In this document: piece by piece, positions 54,380 to 64,000 of the stretch
Position numbering within the stretch: position 1 is the first letter of the stretch
Layout: each line of letters begins with the position of its first letter
DNA from: Hydnum rufescens UP504
Lineage: Eukaryota; Basidiomycota; Agaricomycetes; Cantharellales; Hydnaceae
Direction of reading: 5' to 3'
NCBI GenBank assembly: GCA_014904985.1
Contig: MU128946.1
Location: 83,267-147,266 of the forward strand
Length of the DNA stretch: 64,000 bases
Position numbers and translations under genes: made by a program
The notes under the pieces: model-generated
What the model was told of the DNA's origin: nothing
Seen by the model: the letters and a program-made list of their open reading frames with translations, nothing else
The model's database searches: none

Positions 54380-55452
54380 TATGTCCTCCTGTTGAATGTT
54401 GTTTTTGAACTTGACATTCTTTATCTTTTCTTCTGCTGGAAGCTGTTCTTTTGGGAGTGGTTCCTTGGGTTTATGATTTCTTGTAATATCACTACCTGGG
54501 GATGTTTCTCTTCAGGTTTCTGGGTTTCAGCTGATGGAGTCTTTGTCCTTGCATCGAGAAATGGAGTTGAAATGACTGGGGGTGGTGGAAAATGTGGAAC
54601 ATAGGCTGGTTTTGGCTCTTTTTCTGGGGCCTTTTTAGCTTCCTGTAGCTGCATTTTCTCAATTTCATGTTCATCATCTACTTCCATTTCCACAACTGGT
54701 TACTGGGATGGACTGGGGCAAGTTTCTGGTACAGGACGCATTACATTTCTTGGCGGTATTTCAACAGTAACTTGATGCTTAGGTAGACAAGAAACCTTGT
54801 TGTGGGGCCTCTCACCCATGGGAGTATATCTGACTTCAGGCTTGTCAGACTTTGCAACTGGATTGGCTCTTGGTTCTGCCATTACTGTGTACAATTGTCC
54901 TTGAAAAAGTGGTCACCCATATTCATCCACCACACTGCAAGCACTAACAGTTTGAGCATTTGGAGGGGTAAGACTCTGCAGCTCATTTATTATTGCTTGC
55001 TTAATTCCTCCTTGTCCAGGAATTCCTCTTGGTAAATGTGTTCCATCACTCTTGACCAATATTCCATCCACAGCATACTTGATCATTCCTTGACAAATCA
55101 TTGCCTGCACATCTGGGCAATTCTTCATTCCTACTGCATGCACTCTGGTTTTGTCACAGAACCAACAAATGACTGTGCTCCTTGATCCTTCCAAAGATCT
55201 GTCAGGATAATGATTCGAATTCCTCAGGATATTATTGGGATAAGTAGCAGGACTGTCAATACCCTGGTTTTCGGTTCTTGTCTGGTGATCAGGTGTAGGT
55301 AAATTGCTGTTCAGATAAGATCGCACAAGGTGTATTTTCATTTCATTAAATGATTTTGCCAATTCACCTACTTGATCTGAAACTGTTTTCAGGGCTGTCC
55401 TTCTACCCAAATCACTCTCTGTTCCCAACTCTATGGTTGAATTTCCTGGCAT
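54380..55452 (-). pseudogene. Gag of gypsy-type element 3
   Basis: The 179-codon frame starts at ATG 55,452 (MPGNSTIELGTESD) and contains a coiled segment (SDQVGELAKSFNEMKIHLV) and a zinc-knuckle-like CWFCDKTRVHAVGMKNCPDV, where the CCHC His is displaced, followed by GILVKSDGTHLPRGIPG. A further acidic/Pro-rich part (54,894-54,421) ends in QKPEEKHPQVVILQEIINP. The start codon lies only about 20 bp from the left end of element B (55,473), so the 5' leader and LTR of element 3 have been separated from it by that insertion. Confidence 0.75.
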
Positions 55453-55464
55453 TCTGAAGCTGCA

Positions 55465-55472
55465 TCACACAC
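55465..55472. repeat. Probable target-site duplication of element B, left copy
   Basis: TCACACAC, against TCACAAAC at 58,479-58,486: seven of eight positions match. The duplication is consistent with the 8 bp seen for element A and the 4.9-kb element. Confidence 0.6.
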
Positions 55473-55493
55473 CACCTCAGGCAGATAGATTTG

Positions 55494-55540
55494 GACCCTT
55501 TGGGTTGGCTTTTACTGCACAGGAGAGGACCCAAAGGGTC
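55494..55540. repeat. Left subterminal hairpin of element B
   Basis: Stem GACCCTTTGGG / CCCAAAGGGTC; core TTGGCTTTTACTGCACAGGA. Same length and core as in element A, with a different stem sequence that still pairs. Confidence 0.9.
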
Positions 55541-55689
55541 CCCTGACCTATCACAGACCCATGGGTTGGACAAATATTGACCCATGAGGGGACAGCACTA
55601 AACCATGGTTTTGGCATGGTCAGGGCAGGGTATTGACAATAAAACTCATAGGCTGGGCCACTCCAGCCATGGGTGGGACCTGCTGACCC

Positions 55690-56035
55690 ATGAGTTAGAG
55701 CATTAGACCCATGAGTTTGACCTCCAGACCCATGAGTTTGACCCCAGACCCATGGGTTTGAGCCCTGGACTCATGAGTTAGACCCTCAGACTCATGAGCC
55801 AGACCCTCATACCCATGAGTTAGATCCTCAGACCCATGAGGTGGACCATCAAACTCATGAGTTTGGCCCCCAGACCCATGGGTCTGACCCCTAGACCCAT
55901 GGGTTTGACCTCTAGACCCATGGGTCTGACCTCTAGACCCATGGGTTTGACCCCTAGACCCATGGGTTTGACCTCTAGACCCATGGGTCTGACCACTAGA
56001 CCCATGGGTCTGACCACCAGACCCATGAGTTGGGC
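55690..56035. repeat. Left array of CCCATGGGTC-type units
   Basis: About 16 units of 20-21 bp, for example AGACCCATGGGTTTGACCTCT. CCCATGGG is an 8-bp palindrome. The array keeps both strands open, producing spurious MGLEVRPMGL-type reading frames. Confidence 0.9.
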
Positions 56036-56073
56036 CATGAACAACCCAGAATATTACTACTATATTGGGAAGA

Positions 56074-56274
56074 CCATATATGGCAGGATTACATAAGATC
56101 ATTATGTGATTAATTATGTAATATTTCCATATATGGTAATATTATGTAATTAATTATGTAACTGTATTACATAATGCTTATGTAATGGTCCCATATATGG
56201 TAATAGCTTAGATGATACCATTACCATATATGGAAATATCATGTAATTATATTACATAATATTGCCATATATGG
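56074..56274. repeat. Five CCATATATGG palindromes in an AT-rich core
   Basis: CCATATATGG occurs at 56,074, 56,127, 56,191, 56,224 and 56,265, interleaved with ATTATGTAATTAATTATGTA words. Each fits the CArG consensus CC(A/T)6GG bound by MADS-box factors. The sequence alone does not show binding. Confidence 0.8.
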
Positions 56275-56990
56275 TATACAGGAGTGGTTTGAGATGAAAA
56301 TGTTCATAGCACATGAAGGAGTGGTTGGATTTTGTTCAAATTACATTCATTGGAAAGGGGGGATCAAAATGGATTGAATGGTGGTACAAACATCATGATC
56401 CACAAAGAATTTATGGCAGGGGGTGGGCAGGGACATTGAAAACAGGAAATCTGAGGCAGCTCCACACTGGAGCCACCAAAATAATCATCCTCAGAGATGA
56501 GGATAGAGCACTGTGGGATGCACCCATTGGTCCAAGAAAGAAGGAAATTGATGGAGAAATGGGGGAGATATGGATGCCAGCTCATCAGGGAGAAAAATGC
56601 CCATAAAACATGAACCACTGGTCCAATTTTATTACAACTGGGACCATTGGGGGGGGGGGTCAAGGGCTTTCATTTAACCAGATATTGAAAAAAAAGTCAA
56701 GGGTTCCCCCTGCAATGTGAGATAGAAGCCCACAGCCACACAGCAACAAGAGCTGGATTGATCACTTGCCAGGTCACCAAGCAATCGCATTCTATCCAGC
56801 CCCTGCATGCTGGAGGTGGCTGGGGTGGATCCTCAGGTATGACAGAGGTGCTGCGTGGGCAGCTCTGTCTCCTCAGAAGTGGTGTTGAGCACAGCATTGA
56901 GTACATTGCAACTCAACACTGGCAATTTCCAGGTTTTTTGCTCAATAAGGCAACTCCCAGTCAGTCACCTGATGCTGTAGCTGGGGACTT
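56275..56990. other. Unique core of element B; one unassigned 97-codon frame
   Basis: The + frame 56,313-56,606 (KGGSKWIEWWYKHHDPQRIY, TGATKIIILRDEDRALWDAP) is open but unrecognised and may be captured sequence. No transposase motif is seen. Confidence 0.35.
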
Positions 56991-57645
56991 GAAAATTTGC
57001 ACAGAGTATGATGCCATTATGCACTAATCATGTGCCAAAAATTAGCCCAATCCATGCACTCAAAGAGGGGAACTGGGCAAGGGGGACTGGAACCACCAGA
57101 AGTTGCCAGAAAATAAGCACTGGGTGGATGAGTCTGAAATTTGCACATATTAGGAGACTATTGGGATGCAAATCATATCAAAATTTCAGCCCAATCCATG
57201 CATTACTTGTGGAGATATGGGCCAAACAGGGTTGGACACTAAAAATTGATTTCCTCCCCCTATAAAATAGCTGAGCACTTGAAAATTTATGCAGAGTATG
57301 ATGTCATTATGAAGTAATTATGTGCCAAAAATCAGCTCAATCCATGCACTCAAAGAGGGGGAACTGGGCAAGGGGGACTGGAACCACTGGCAGTTGCTGG
57401 AAAATAAGCACTGGGCGGATGAGTCTGAAATTTGGCATATAGTAGGAGACTATTAGGATGAAAATCATATCAAAATTTCAGCCCAATCCATGCATTACAT
57501 ATGGAGATATGACCCAAACAAGTATGGACATTGAAAATTGATTTACTCCCCCTACAGTCAAGATATAAACTTGAAATTCTACACAGAGTAGAGTCATATA
57601 ATGAACTAGATATATACCAAGAATAAGCTCAATCAGTTGAGTTTG
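56991..57645. repeat. 290-bp tandem repeat, about 2.3 copies
   Basis: The marker CTTGAAAATTTGCACAGAGT at 56,989 recurs as CTTGAAAATTTATGCAGAGT at 57,279 and CTTGAAATTCTACACAGAG at 57,570: periods of 290 and about 291 bp. The first two copies are nearly identical throughout (for example ATCATATCAAAATTTCAGCC). Confidence 0.88.
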
Positions 57646-57663
57646 AGACATTCAACTCCCTCA

Positions 57664-58275
57664 GACCATGGGTCTAGAGGTCAGACCCATGGGTCTAGGG
57701 GTCAAACCCATGGGTTTGGGGGTCAAACCCATGGGTCTAGAGTCAAACCCATGGGTTTGGGGGTCAAACCCATGGTCTAGAGGTCAAACCCATGGTTTGG
57801 GGCAAACCCATGGTCTGAGGTCAAACCCATGGTCTAGAGCAAACCTGTTTGGGGGTCAAACCCATGGGTTCTAGAGGTCAAAACCATGGGTTAGAGGTCA
57901 AACCATGGTTGGGTCAAACCCTGGGTTTGGGGTCAAACCATGGGTCTAGAGTCAAACCCATGGGTCTAGAGGTTAATACCCATTGGTGGGTCAACCATGG
58001 TATAGAGGTCAAACCCATGGTCTAGAGGTCAAACCCATGGTTTGGGGTCAAACCCATGTTTGGGGTCAAACCCATGGGTTTGGGGTCAAACCCATGGGTC
58101 TAGAGGTCAAACCCATGGGTCTAGAGGTCAAACCCATGGGTCTAGAGGTCAGACCCATGGGTCTAGGGGTCAAACCCATGGGTTTGGGGGTCAACCCATG
58201 GGTTTAGAGGTCAGACCCATGGGTTTAGAGGTCAGACCCATGGGTTTAGAGGTCAAACCCATGGGTCTAATGCTC
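57664..58275. repeat. Right array of CCCATGGGTC-type units
   Basis: About 29 units such as TCTAGAGGTCAAACCCATGGG, in the opposite orientation to the left array. Many units carry a second palindrome, TCTAGA. Units between 57,780 and 58,010 are shortened or mutated. Confidence 0.9.
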
Positions 58276-58409
58276 TAACTCATGGGTCAGCAGGTCCCAC
58301 CCATGGGTGGAGTCGCCCAGCCCATGAGTGTTATTGTCAATACCCTGCCCTGACCATGCCAAAACCATGGTTTAGTGCTGTCCCCTCATGGGTCTGTGAT
58401 AGGTTAAGG

Positions 58410-58456
58410 GACCCTTTGGGTCCTCTCCTGTACAGTAAAAGCTGACCCAAAGGGTG
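58410..58456. repeat. Right subterminal hairpin of element B
   Basis: Inverted copy of 55,494-55,540 with stem GACCCTTTGGG / CCCAAAGGGTG. One terminal base pair is mismatched. Confidence 0.88.
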
Positions 58457-58478
58457 TCTAATCTATCTGCCTGGGCTG

Positions 58479-58486
58479 TCACAAAC
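58479..58486. repeat. Probable target-site duplication of element B, right copy
   Basis: TCACAAAC, one mismatch from TCACACAC at 55,465-55,472. Confidence 0.6.
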
Positions 58487-59800
58487 AGCTTGTTCATGCA
58501 TACTCAGCACTATTTGATGGCAAGCAAGTTAAGCCTGCCATTGACCACAATCAGCCACTACCCTCTGGAAAAGTGTGATTGGATGATATCGTAACACACC
58601 AGCAGATCACTGAAGAAAAATGCTTGCAAGACTATAGAAATCCAGCAGATCATCAAGGAAAGACAGATGACAGATTACAAGAATGCAGTCAAAGTGTGGG
58701 AGGGCAGGAACATGGACCTAGGGTCACTGGAGAAACAACAAGTGTAAGTAATTAATCCTGCCCCTAATTTCACTCTCATACTGAGTTTACTTTCCTAGGG
58801 CTTGTGACAACCTTAACCCATGGCTTGAGAAGGTCTTATTGATGATACAGGAATGTACAGGAAAATCCTCAATGATTATTGTCAGTGGACCAGAATTGAA
58901 GAGCCAAGGCAATATGGTTGTGACATGGTAAGTCTGGTGTCTGCGTCTAATTCTTGATTTTATGCCTGAGATGTCCCAGTATGCACCAAGGTGTCATGCC
59001 AGGTTCCCATCCCATTGACTTCAACACATTGGCCAGTTCCCTTTTTACAGACATGGTTATTCCCAAGTACATTGAGTTCCTGAAGATAGTACACTGTATG
59101 CATACTCTTTAACTGTTCGGAATGAATTAGGACTCTCTTAATTTTAATATGCCCTCAGCATGAAATGAGTGTGAGGAGAAATATGGCCTCCTTTCCAACA
59201 CTTCTCCTTCAATGGATGTCGCAGACACCAAGAATGATGTCAATCCAGATGAGGATGATGAAGTGAGCCATGTAAACAGTAATGATAGCACCAACAGTGA
59301 AGATGTCTGCCCCAACAGCCCACTGAAAACTCCTTATGTTGGTTCTACAATTGGCTTGAATGAAGATCCATGAGAGGACACCCTTGCTGATGATGCCACT
59401 GTGAACCAAAACCAGTGAGAAGATTCCGCCCCTGACAATGCAATGGGCCTGAACCCAAGTTGGCTAGAGTGTGTCCCTGTTGACAATTCAATCACCTTCA
59501 GCCAAAACCTGCGAGAGAATGCCCCTGTTGACAGTGCAATCTGCTCAAACCAAACCCTGCAAGAGGATATCCCACTGATGGTGCTGTCAATAGTAGAGGA
59601 CACGAATCTGAGCATGACATCAGGGCCAAAAGTGGTATGTTTAAACTGTAGTCTCTTTTCTTGCTAAAATAATTACCTTTGGGCTATCTGGTAGGACTGC
59701 AGCCCATGAACTAACAAAAACAGATGAAGTGTAAGACTCACAATGTGGATCTTCATGATTCAACTGAGAATGGTGGCAAGTGGCCTCATCATTCAGATCA
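58487..59800. other. Decayed coding-derived sequence upstream of the KDZ region
   Basis: Blocks on + such as TDYKNAVKVWEGRNMDLGSL (58,670) followed by donor-like GTAAGT and, 55 bp on, acceptor CTTTCCTAG suggest an old intron-containing gene. 59,400-59,590 has a degenerate repeat of Asn-Gln-x-L-x-E and VDxAI(T/C) words, each about 60 bp. Stops are frequent; the product is not recognised. Confidence 0.35.
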
Positions 59801-59839
59801 CTGACTTCCTCTGTCATCCTCACCTTCGGCTGTCAATGT

Positions 59840-60480
59840 ATTACCATCAGTGCCTCCCATTCCAACTTCCACTCCCTTGTCTTCAGCCCTTATTTCTCTC
59901 CCTCTTGAATCCCTTATGTCCAGTGTGCCAAAGTGGCTGATAGACCATCTCAATGTCCTTCAGACCCTCACAGTTGGGGGAGAACAGTGGCAGTGGATTC
60001 TAGTGAAGTTGGTTGAGTTGGAACAACAGAGTGGCTTTGTCCAGGACCATGTGAGTCCTTTTTCCCTTTTAGGACCTCCACCTATTGATTTGTAAACAAC
60101 AATTTGTAAGGCTGGAAAGCTCCCAACAAAAAATTGCCCACCTGCTGTTGGGGCATGGTTCAAGTATGCCCAAAGTGCTTGATTCTGTCCCCCTCCTTCT
60201 CCACCTAGTGTTTACTTGGCACTCTGGTGGAAGTGGTGGACTGCATGCCAGCCAGACTGGTGTAAGTCCTCAGCTGGGAGGCCCTCCCAACTCTCTGCTA
60301 CTGACAGTCACAATAATTGGGAATGTCTCACCATTTGTGGTAATAATGGTATTATTTGCATTGTATTCTCACTCCATTGGTGGGGATCTATGCTTGATCC
60401 AGGCAAACTGGAGGAATATGGATGTTTTGAACAGGCACTGAAGGATGTTGATACTACCTTTGGTGCATGCTTGGGTAGAT
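59840..60480 (+). pseudogene. Remnant of a Trp-rich hypothetical protein common near KDZ elements
   Basis: The + strand reads VPKWLIDHLNVLQTLTVGGE and VKLVELEQQSGFVQDH, then after a shift LWWKWWTACQPDWCKSSAGR, NNWECLTICGNNGIICIVFS and LHWWGSMLDPGKLEEYGC, ending ALKDVDTTFGACLGR. The pattern W-x-x-W-W...QPxWR...W..L...GxNG...WWG resembles a family of uncharacterised Agaricomycete proteins that I recall as abundant in repeat-rich regions. The function is unknown. At least one frameshift and one stop occur; the last frame is open for 88 codons (60,216-60,482). It lies about 850 bp upstream of the KDZ gene on the same strand. Confidence 0.4.
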
Positions 60481-60535
60481 GAGAGAGTACATTTCTGAAT
60501 CTCTCTTCCAATACTTTCTTTTATGCTAATTTGGA

Positions 60536-60790
60536 TGATCCCACCTATATATATATATATTCCTGGCCTTAAAAAATTCCCACATGATGATGATTCCACC
60601 CCCTCTTTATTTATTCTTGGCCTTACCTGCCCCTATGATGATGATTCCACCCTTTCTGTATTTATTCTTGGCCTTACAATGTTACCCATATGATGATGAT
60701 CCCACCCTATATTCTTGTCCTTACATACCCATATCCTAGTGATTCCCCCAATATGTGTATCCTTGGCCTTATATGCCCACATTATGAGCT
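60536..60790. repeat. Tandem repeat of about 60 bp, four to five copies
   Basis: ATGATGATTCCACC followed by TTTATTCTTGGCCTTAC recurs at about 60,588, 60,640 and 60,690, with diverged copies at either end. A (TA) run at 60,546-60,559 lies in the first copy. Confidence 0.8.
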
Positions 60791-61328
60791 CAATTCTACG
60801 GATTTCTGAGACTAAACACCATGGGACCAGGGTCATCCTAAGCAGTACCCAAAGCTACTTGTGTGAGATCATAACTCTAATGCAGAACCTATTAGGGCAC
60901 TGTGGTATCACTGCTAATATCCAGATTCATGAAATCTGAAGTCAAAGTCTTGCCTAAAGCTTCAAACACACCTACATGTTGATTTTCAAACATTCCTATA
61001 ATTCTAGGAAAAACCATAGAATACTAGATATCCGAATTAGAGGTTTGGACCACAGGAAATCAGAGTATTTCACATTTCTCATGTGTCAAGTTCTGAGGAT
61101 TGCAAGTCCAAATACAATGAGATGCTTTCAAATCCTGGGTTTTCATTGAAAGCATTTGGAAAACCTGAAGAATCAGAATAATCTGTTTTTCAATTTTAGA
61201 CTGGCATGCTTTGACTCAATAGAGTTGAAGCTATGAGCTTGAACCTAAGTTTGCATCCGGCCTCACCTCACCTCACCTCACCAACAGTCTCACTCTTTTG
61301 ACCCCATTCACTACCTTAAGACCCCCTC
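60791..61328. other. No gene; probable 5' flank of the KDZ gene
   Basis: Contains a CTCAC microsatellite (61,261-61,282: CCTCACCTCACCTCACCTCA). Otherwise AT-rich and without an obvious TATA element. Nothing else is seen. Confidence 0.4.
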
Positions 61329-64000
61329 ATGTGCAAGCAGAAGAATCACCCCCAGACTACTGTCATGCACAATTACGATGGTCATACCTCTACATGCATG
61401 GAACATATTGTTCCAAGAGTGGGGGCTCTGTCGACCTCCTCAACACATATGGTGTTGATACCTAAATCTCTGGAGACAAGGGGAGAGGTCCCCTATCACT
61501 CTGACCTTCAAAGTACTGAGCTTGGCTTATTTGATGGTCATCAAGATGATGAAACTCTAGGAACTGTACATTATATTGGTGCCCCACATCCTCATAAATG
61601 TTACTGGGCTGTGGTATGTTATGAGTCAAGGTTTTGGGGCCCATATTAAGTCTCACTAATTATTCTAGGATGAACTGCTAAAGACATGGATCCCTTATCG
61701 AGATGATTTCCTCAACACCATGCTCTGGCATGAAGGTCATGAAGATGCATTGATGACACCAGGGTGTCCTGACTGCAAGACTCCAGGAGAGAGCAGTGTA
61801 TACTGCTGCAAGGAATGCTTCTTTGATGAGCTTGTTTGCAATGTATGCTGTGTTCATCATCACACTAGACTACCCTTTCATTGTACAGAGGTGAGTTCCA
61901 ATGGACTCTGTACACAATTAGTGGCATACTGACAACCAGTCAGCAATGGACAGGTCAACAATTTGAACCAGTGAGTCTTGTGAGTCTGGGCCTACAAATT
62001 CAGCTTAATCACTCCTCTGACGAATACAATGCATGTCTGAGGCCTAAGCCAGGTCCTTTGAAGTTCACCATTATTCACATCAACAGTCTCCACTACATTA
62101 ATATTATCGTCTGTGGATGCTCCCAATCAAATGACTGTGGTATCATCAACCAACTCCTTCATTGTGGGTTGTTCCCTGTAACTGTTCAACCCCCACAAAC
62201 ATGTGCAACATTCCAACTTTTACACCACTTCCATCTCCAGTCAGTTCAGTCCAAGGTCTCCACTATCCATTTCTATCAGGCATTGGAGAGGGAGACAGAC
62301 AACTCAGGTCTCATGGATATAAAGGTATGTCATCAATCATTGTTGATCATGTTTGGTTTCTTAATGTTCTCTCTAGTTTCACTATTCATCCTTCCTCTGT
62401 ATGGTTTGCATATGGAGACATCTCAAACTCTTGAAACAGGGAGGACATGGACATGACCCCTTGGGTGCAGAAGGGATGAGGAGAGGGGAGCTGGCACTTG
62501 TGTGCCCTGCCTGCCTGATTCCCAGCATGAACCTCCCTGATGGATGGTGGGAGGACCTCTCTAAATGGCATGTTGCAATTGATATGCATTCTAGATATGT
62601 TTTACCCCTCACCATAAATTTGTCTCCTCACAGTTATTTGTACATGAAGATTACATCACAAGATGCCAACTTCCATCTAAGCCTATGCAATAAAGGCATC
62701 CATGACCCTGGTTTGGGGACCAGGTGGGCTTATTTCATTGAAGAACAAGCCTACCATGAATATCTGGCAAACTGTGGAAAACAAACAGAGGTATCGCCAC
62801 CTTCCCCACTCTCAGTCCTGCATGTCTTACTAAATATCATCTCTAGACCTCAACCTGCACCAGTCTCTCAGCAATTGATCAAGCCAATTCGAAGAATTCG
62901 AGGGGACTGCAAGTCACAGGAGTTGGTGCTGTTGTCTGTGCCCACCATGGTTTTCTGCAACCAACTGGCATAGGGGACCTTCAGAAGGGTGAATGGCAAG
63001 TCTTTATGCATGTATTCACATTGTCTTGCCTAACATTTTTTCCACTGGAGATATGCCAACATGGATTATATCCTATTTTCTGGACTTCAAGGCTCAAATC
63101 TCTGGGATTTCCTCAATATGTATGACATCTGGTGCATGTACTACAAGAATCTAAAAACACAACATGAGCAGCTTACACCTTCTCTTCAGTTCAACTTCGA
63201 CACCATGACTTTCAATGGTGCTATACAAAAATTCCATCTCAACACACATGGTGAATCATGCCAAATGAGGTTCTCTCTTAATTATTTGCCTGGAGTCAGA
63301 CACACAGATGGTGATGGGATTGAGTGCGACTGGTCAAGTGTGAATGCTGCTGCCTGAAGTACAAAGGAAATGGGTGAAGGTTTGTGACACAATATGCTGG
63401 ATGACATATGGGGCAATACAAACTATCAGAAGATTCTTGCCATGGGTTAAGTTGAGCCTAACATCTTCATAAGCTTGTCCCTAACTATGGATTTCATTTA
63501 CAGGTCCTCTGCTTGGGAAGAAGCTAAGAGAAGCAGTCCTCCAGGTGCAGACCCACAGTGAACAGCACGAGACTTTCTGCAAATTGATCCCCAGTAATTC
63601 CAAGGAGGAATGGACAATAATGATACAAGAGTGGGAAGAGGACAAGAGTAAACCAGATCTGTATGTTGTAGAGACCATCTGTCTGTATCGTTATATCTCT
63701 AGGTCAGTTCTATACTAATGTTTTGTTCTTAGTTAAATCTCAAGTGGCAATAACCTTGGAGCTCATTGCTGCTGAGCATGATAGCTATTCTGCTGGTGAA
63801 TTGGACATGGAAACAAGTCCAAGTGCTTTCATAAACATGGGATTAGACATTGAAGATGCACAGTGGGTTGTCTGCAGGATTGTTCATGGCAATTTTATCC
63901 TAACATCTTACTTTTTTTAGATGTCATCTACATGTTGAGACCAGCAAGCTGAAGTCATCTAGCACAGACACTCAGAGGGCTAATGTGGAACACTGCCAGT
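61329..64000 (+). pseudogene. KDZ transposase with Cx2 cysteine cluster; runs off the right edge
   Basis: Predicted exons are 61,329-61,613, 61,669-61,890, 61,944-62,324, 62,377-62,567, 62,634-62,790, 62,847-62,995 and 63,051 onward; introns are 52-66 bp. Order: variable N-terminus; CxC2-like zinc cluster CPDCKTPGESSVYCCKECFF, CNVCCVHHHTRLPFHC; FEPVSLVSLGLQIQLNH; LHYINIIVCGCSQ; CATFQLLHHFHLQSVQSKVS; RHLKLLKQGGHGHDPLGAEG; CPACLIPSMNLPDGWWE; DANFHLSLCNKGIHDPGLGT and RWAYFIEEQAYHEYL; SAIDQANSKNSRGLQVTGVG and CAHHGFLQPTGIGDLQKGE; NMDYILFSGLQ; IQKFHLNTHGESCQMRFSLN; GVRHTDGDGIECDWSSVNA; STKEMGEG; LDDIWG; and the C-terminal helices KKLREAVLQVQTHSEQHETF. This is the Kyakuja-Dileera-Zisupton transposase. 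Two introns begin with GC. In-frame stops (at the 62,995/63,051 join, 63,355 and about 63,383) show it is dead or nearly so. Confidence 0.92.

Larger units (their letters stand above)
55473..58478. mobile_element. Element B: 3,006-bp foldback-like hAT-type element
   Basis: Ends read inward are CACCTCAGGCAGATAGATTT (left) and CAGCCCAGGCAGATAGATTA (right). The inverted repeats extend about 220 bp: subterminal hairpin, then CTATCACAGACCCATG, GAGGGGACAGCACTAAACC, ATGGTTTTGGCATGGTCAGG, GCAGGGTATTGACAATAA. They then pass into arrays of 20-21 bp GACCCATGGGTC units in opposite orientation (55,690-56,030 and 57,664-58,275). The centre (56.05-57.65 kb) has CCATATATGG palindromes, a 97-codon unassigned frame and a 290-bp tandem repeat. 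Inverted terminal arrays of short repeats around a unique core are the plan of foldback elements. No transposase is present. Confidence 0.82.

Noticed and set aside
57664..58275. CRISPR-like regular short repeats
   Set aside because: Units are contiguous, without unique spacers, palindromic and inside a eukaryotic foldback element.
55695..58278. Open frames encoding (MGL.V.P)n repeats on both strands
   Set aside because: They arise because 21-bp CCCATGGGTC units contain no stops in these frames; the protein repeat is an artefact of DNA repeats.

Overview
This window is repeat-dominated nuclear DNA of a basidiomycete fungus, most likely a mushroom-forming Agaricomycete. Short GT-AG introns (about 45-68 bp), a KDZ transposase with its CxC2 cysteine cluster, a TET/JBP-like remnant, a RecQ-type helicase of the fungal repeat/subtelomeric kind, Ty3/gypsy and Ty1/copia elements and strong CpG depletion over most of the window all point that way. 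The species cannot be named from sequence alone. I see no rRNA gene, no intact tRNA gene, no CRISPR array and no convincing host housekeeping gene. Almost every coding stretch is a broken or partial transposable-element gene.

Layout. 0-9 kb: RecQ-like helicase pseudogene (+), a fragment of a gypsy pol (-), hairpin modules at 4.1-4.6 kb, a DDE transposase pseudogene with its D, D and E still readable (+), palindrome-rich arrays, and a partial copy of element A. 9-18.2 kb: mostly decayed sequence, a pogo/Fot1-type transposase (-), a copia-like LTR with a small spliced ORF, a copia RT/RNase H remnant (-) and a TET/JBP-like remnant (-). 18.7-20.35 kb: element A, non-autonomous, with a perfect 8-bp target duplication. 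21.2-23.6 kb: an intron-containing gene of unknown function, cut by a gypsy LTR at 23,632. 23.6-48.5 kb: gypsy element 2 (5' half on + at 23.6-25.8 kb, 3' half on - at 43.6-48.5 kb) and gypsy element 1 (-, 29.7-43.6 kb), itself interrupted by a 4,927-bp palindrome-array element (34,540-39,466). 48.5-55.45 kb: an unknown split gene and a third gypsy-type element (-). 55.47-58.48 kb: foldback element B. 58.5-64 kb: a KDZ transposon region (+) running off the right edge.

Four observations stand out. (1) A family of non-autonomous, hAT-like elements (8-bp target duplications, TIRs mostly beginning CA) whose interiors are arrays of short palindromes. In the 4.9-kb member the array is built of modules that pair a 30-bp palindrome, a splice-donor-like motif and a hairpin with a GAAA-type loop. 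The modules are arranged divergently around a 0.57-kb foldback, and the loop sequence is strand-consistent. (2) A 47-bp subterminal hairpin shared by elements A, B and C, whose stem has been replaced on both sides while the loop-proximal core is conserved. (3) A 22.7-kb inversion between 25.80 and 48.52 kb, inferred because undoing it simultaneously rejoins one gypsy pol and a second, unrelated reading frame, with a shared ACAT at the breakpoints. (4) CpG content differs sharply between blocks, which suggests different ages or different exposure to methylation-linked decay.
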